Source of the DNA: JBCCFW01 sp039029535
Lineage (GTDB): Bacteria; Acidobacteriota; JBCCFW01
Direction of reading: 5' to 3'
DNA length: 23,455 nucleotides
NCBI GenBank assembly: GCA_039029535.1
Contig: JBCCFW010000119.1
Location: 1-23,455 of the forward strand
Shown here: one piece after another, positions 23,402-23,455 of the stretch
Numbering within the stretch: position 1 is the stretch's first letter
Layout: every line of letters starts with the position of its first letter
Made by a program: the position numbers and the translations under genes
The notes under the pieces: model-generated
Told to the model about the DNA's origin: nothing
What the model saw: the letters and a program-made list of their open reading frames with translations, nothing else
Database searches by the model: none

Positions 23402-23455
23402 GGGGGACCCCTCCCAGGGGGGGGGAGAGGGGGTGGCTTCGTAAGCGTCGGCGTC

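Noticed and set aside
23401..23444. G-rich run that might form a quadruplex or an origin-like element
   Set aside because: Homopolymeric G runs occur near the window edge but with no repeats, DnaA-like boxes or AT-rich segment to support any specific function.

Overview
The window is high-GC DNA (roughly 65% in the coding stretches sampled) from a Gram-negative bacterium with an outer membrane. It encodes a predicted outer-membrane beta-barrel protein and many signal-peptide-bearing, cysteine- and aspartate-rich extracellular proteins. Their modules (CSLREA-type beta-helix, thrombospondin type 3 repeats, PKD and HYR-like repeats, and a small module ending in a YFLV..N..GEG..G motif) are familiar from Acidobacteriota, Myxococcota and related environmental lineages. 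The phylum cannot be fixed from the sequence alone. No tRNA, rRNA, insertion sequence, phage gene or CRISPR array was recognised.

Layout, left to right. 1-1131 is gene-free, with somewhat lower GC and several short perfect stem-loops. 1132-2904 (+) is a secreted CSLREA/beta-helix protein followed by a hairpin terminator. 3092-5379 (+) is an OmpR-type response regulator and histidine kinase pair with a 4-base overlap. 5392-7742 (-) is an ABC-2 type transporter, ATPase then permease. 7917-8549 (+) is a small outer-membrane beta-barrel protein with a hairpin-rich leader. 8554-10416 (-) is an internally duplicated protein: each half has an XRE-type helix-turn-helix followed by the same kind of unrecognised domain. 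It diverges, across about 360 bases containing a long inverted repeat, from a 189-residue protein of unknown function (10776-11345, +). 11335-13743 (-) is a secreted SASA/SGNH carbohydrate esterase. 13862-15790 (+) is a secreted nidogen-like/PKD protein.

From 15792 to 23185 all genes are on the minus strand. In transcription order they are a secreted PKD/HYR-like adhesin-type protein (682 aa), a matrixin-like zinc metalloprotease with a very long thrombospondin type 3 region (1290 aa, overlapping the previous gene by ATGA), a ribbon-helix-helix protein, and two tandem RDD membrane proteins that look like a recent duplication. A minus-strand intrinsic terminator at 23351-23401 separates this run from whatever lies to the right.

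The window reads as a chromosomal region given over to cell-surface and secreted functions, with a two-component system and two DNA-binding proteins as possible regulators. No single mechanistic pathway links the genes. The most unusual items are the duplicated HTH/sensor-like protein with its divergent orphan partner, the regular 67-residue two-unit repeat of the metalloprotease, and a small module shared by four otherwise different secreted proteins. Four convergent gene pairs are packed with 12 bases or fewer between stop codons, so intrinsic terminators are largely absent between them.
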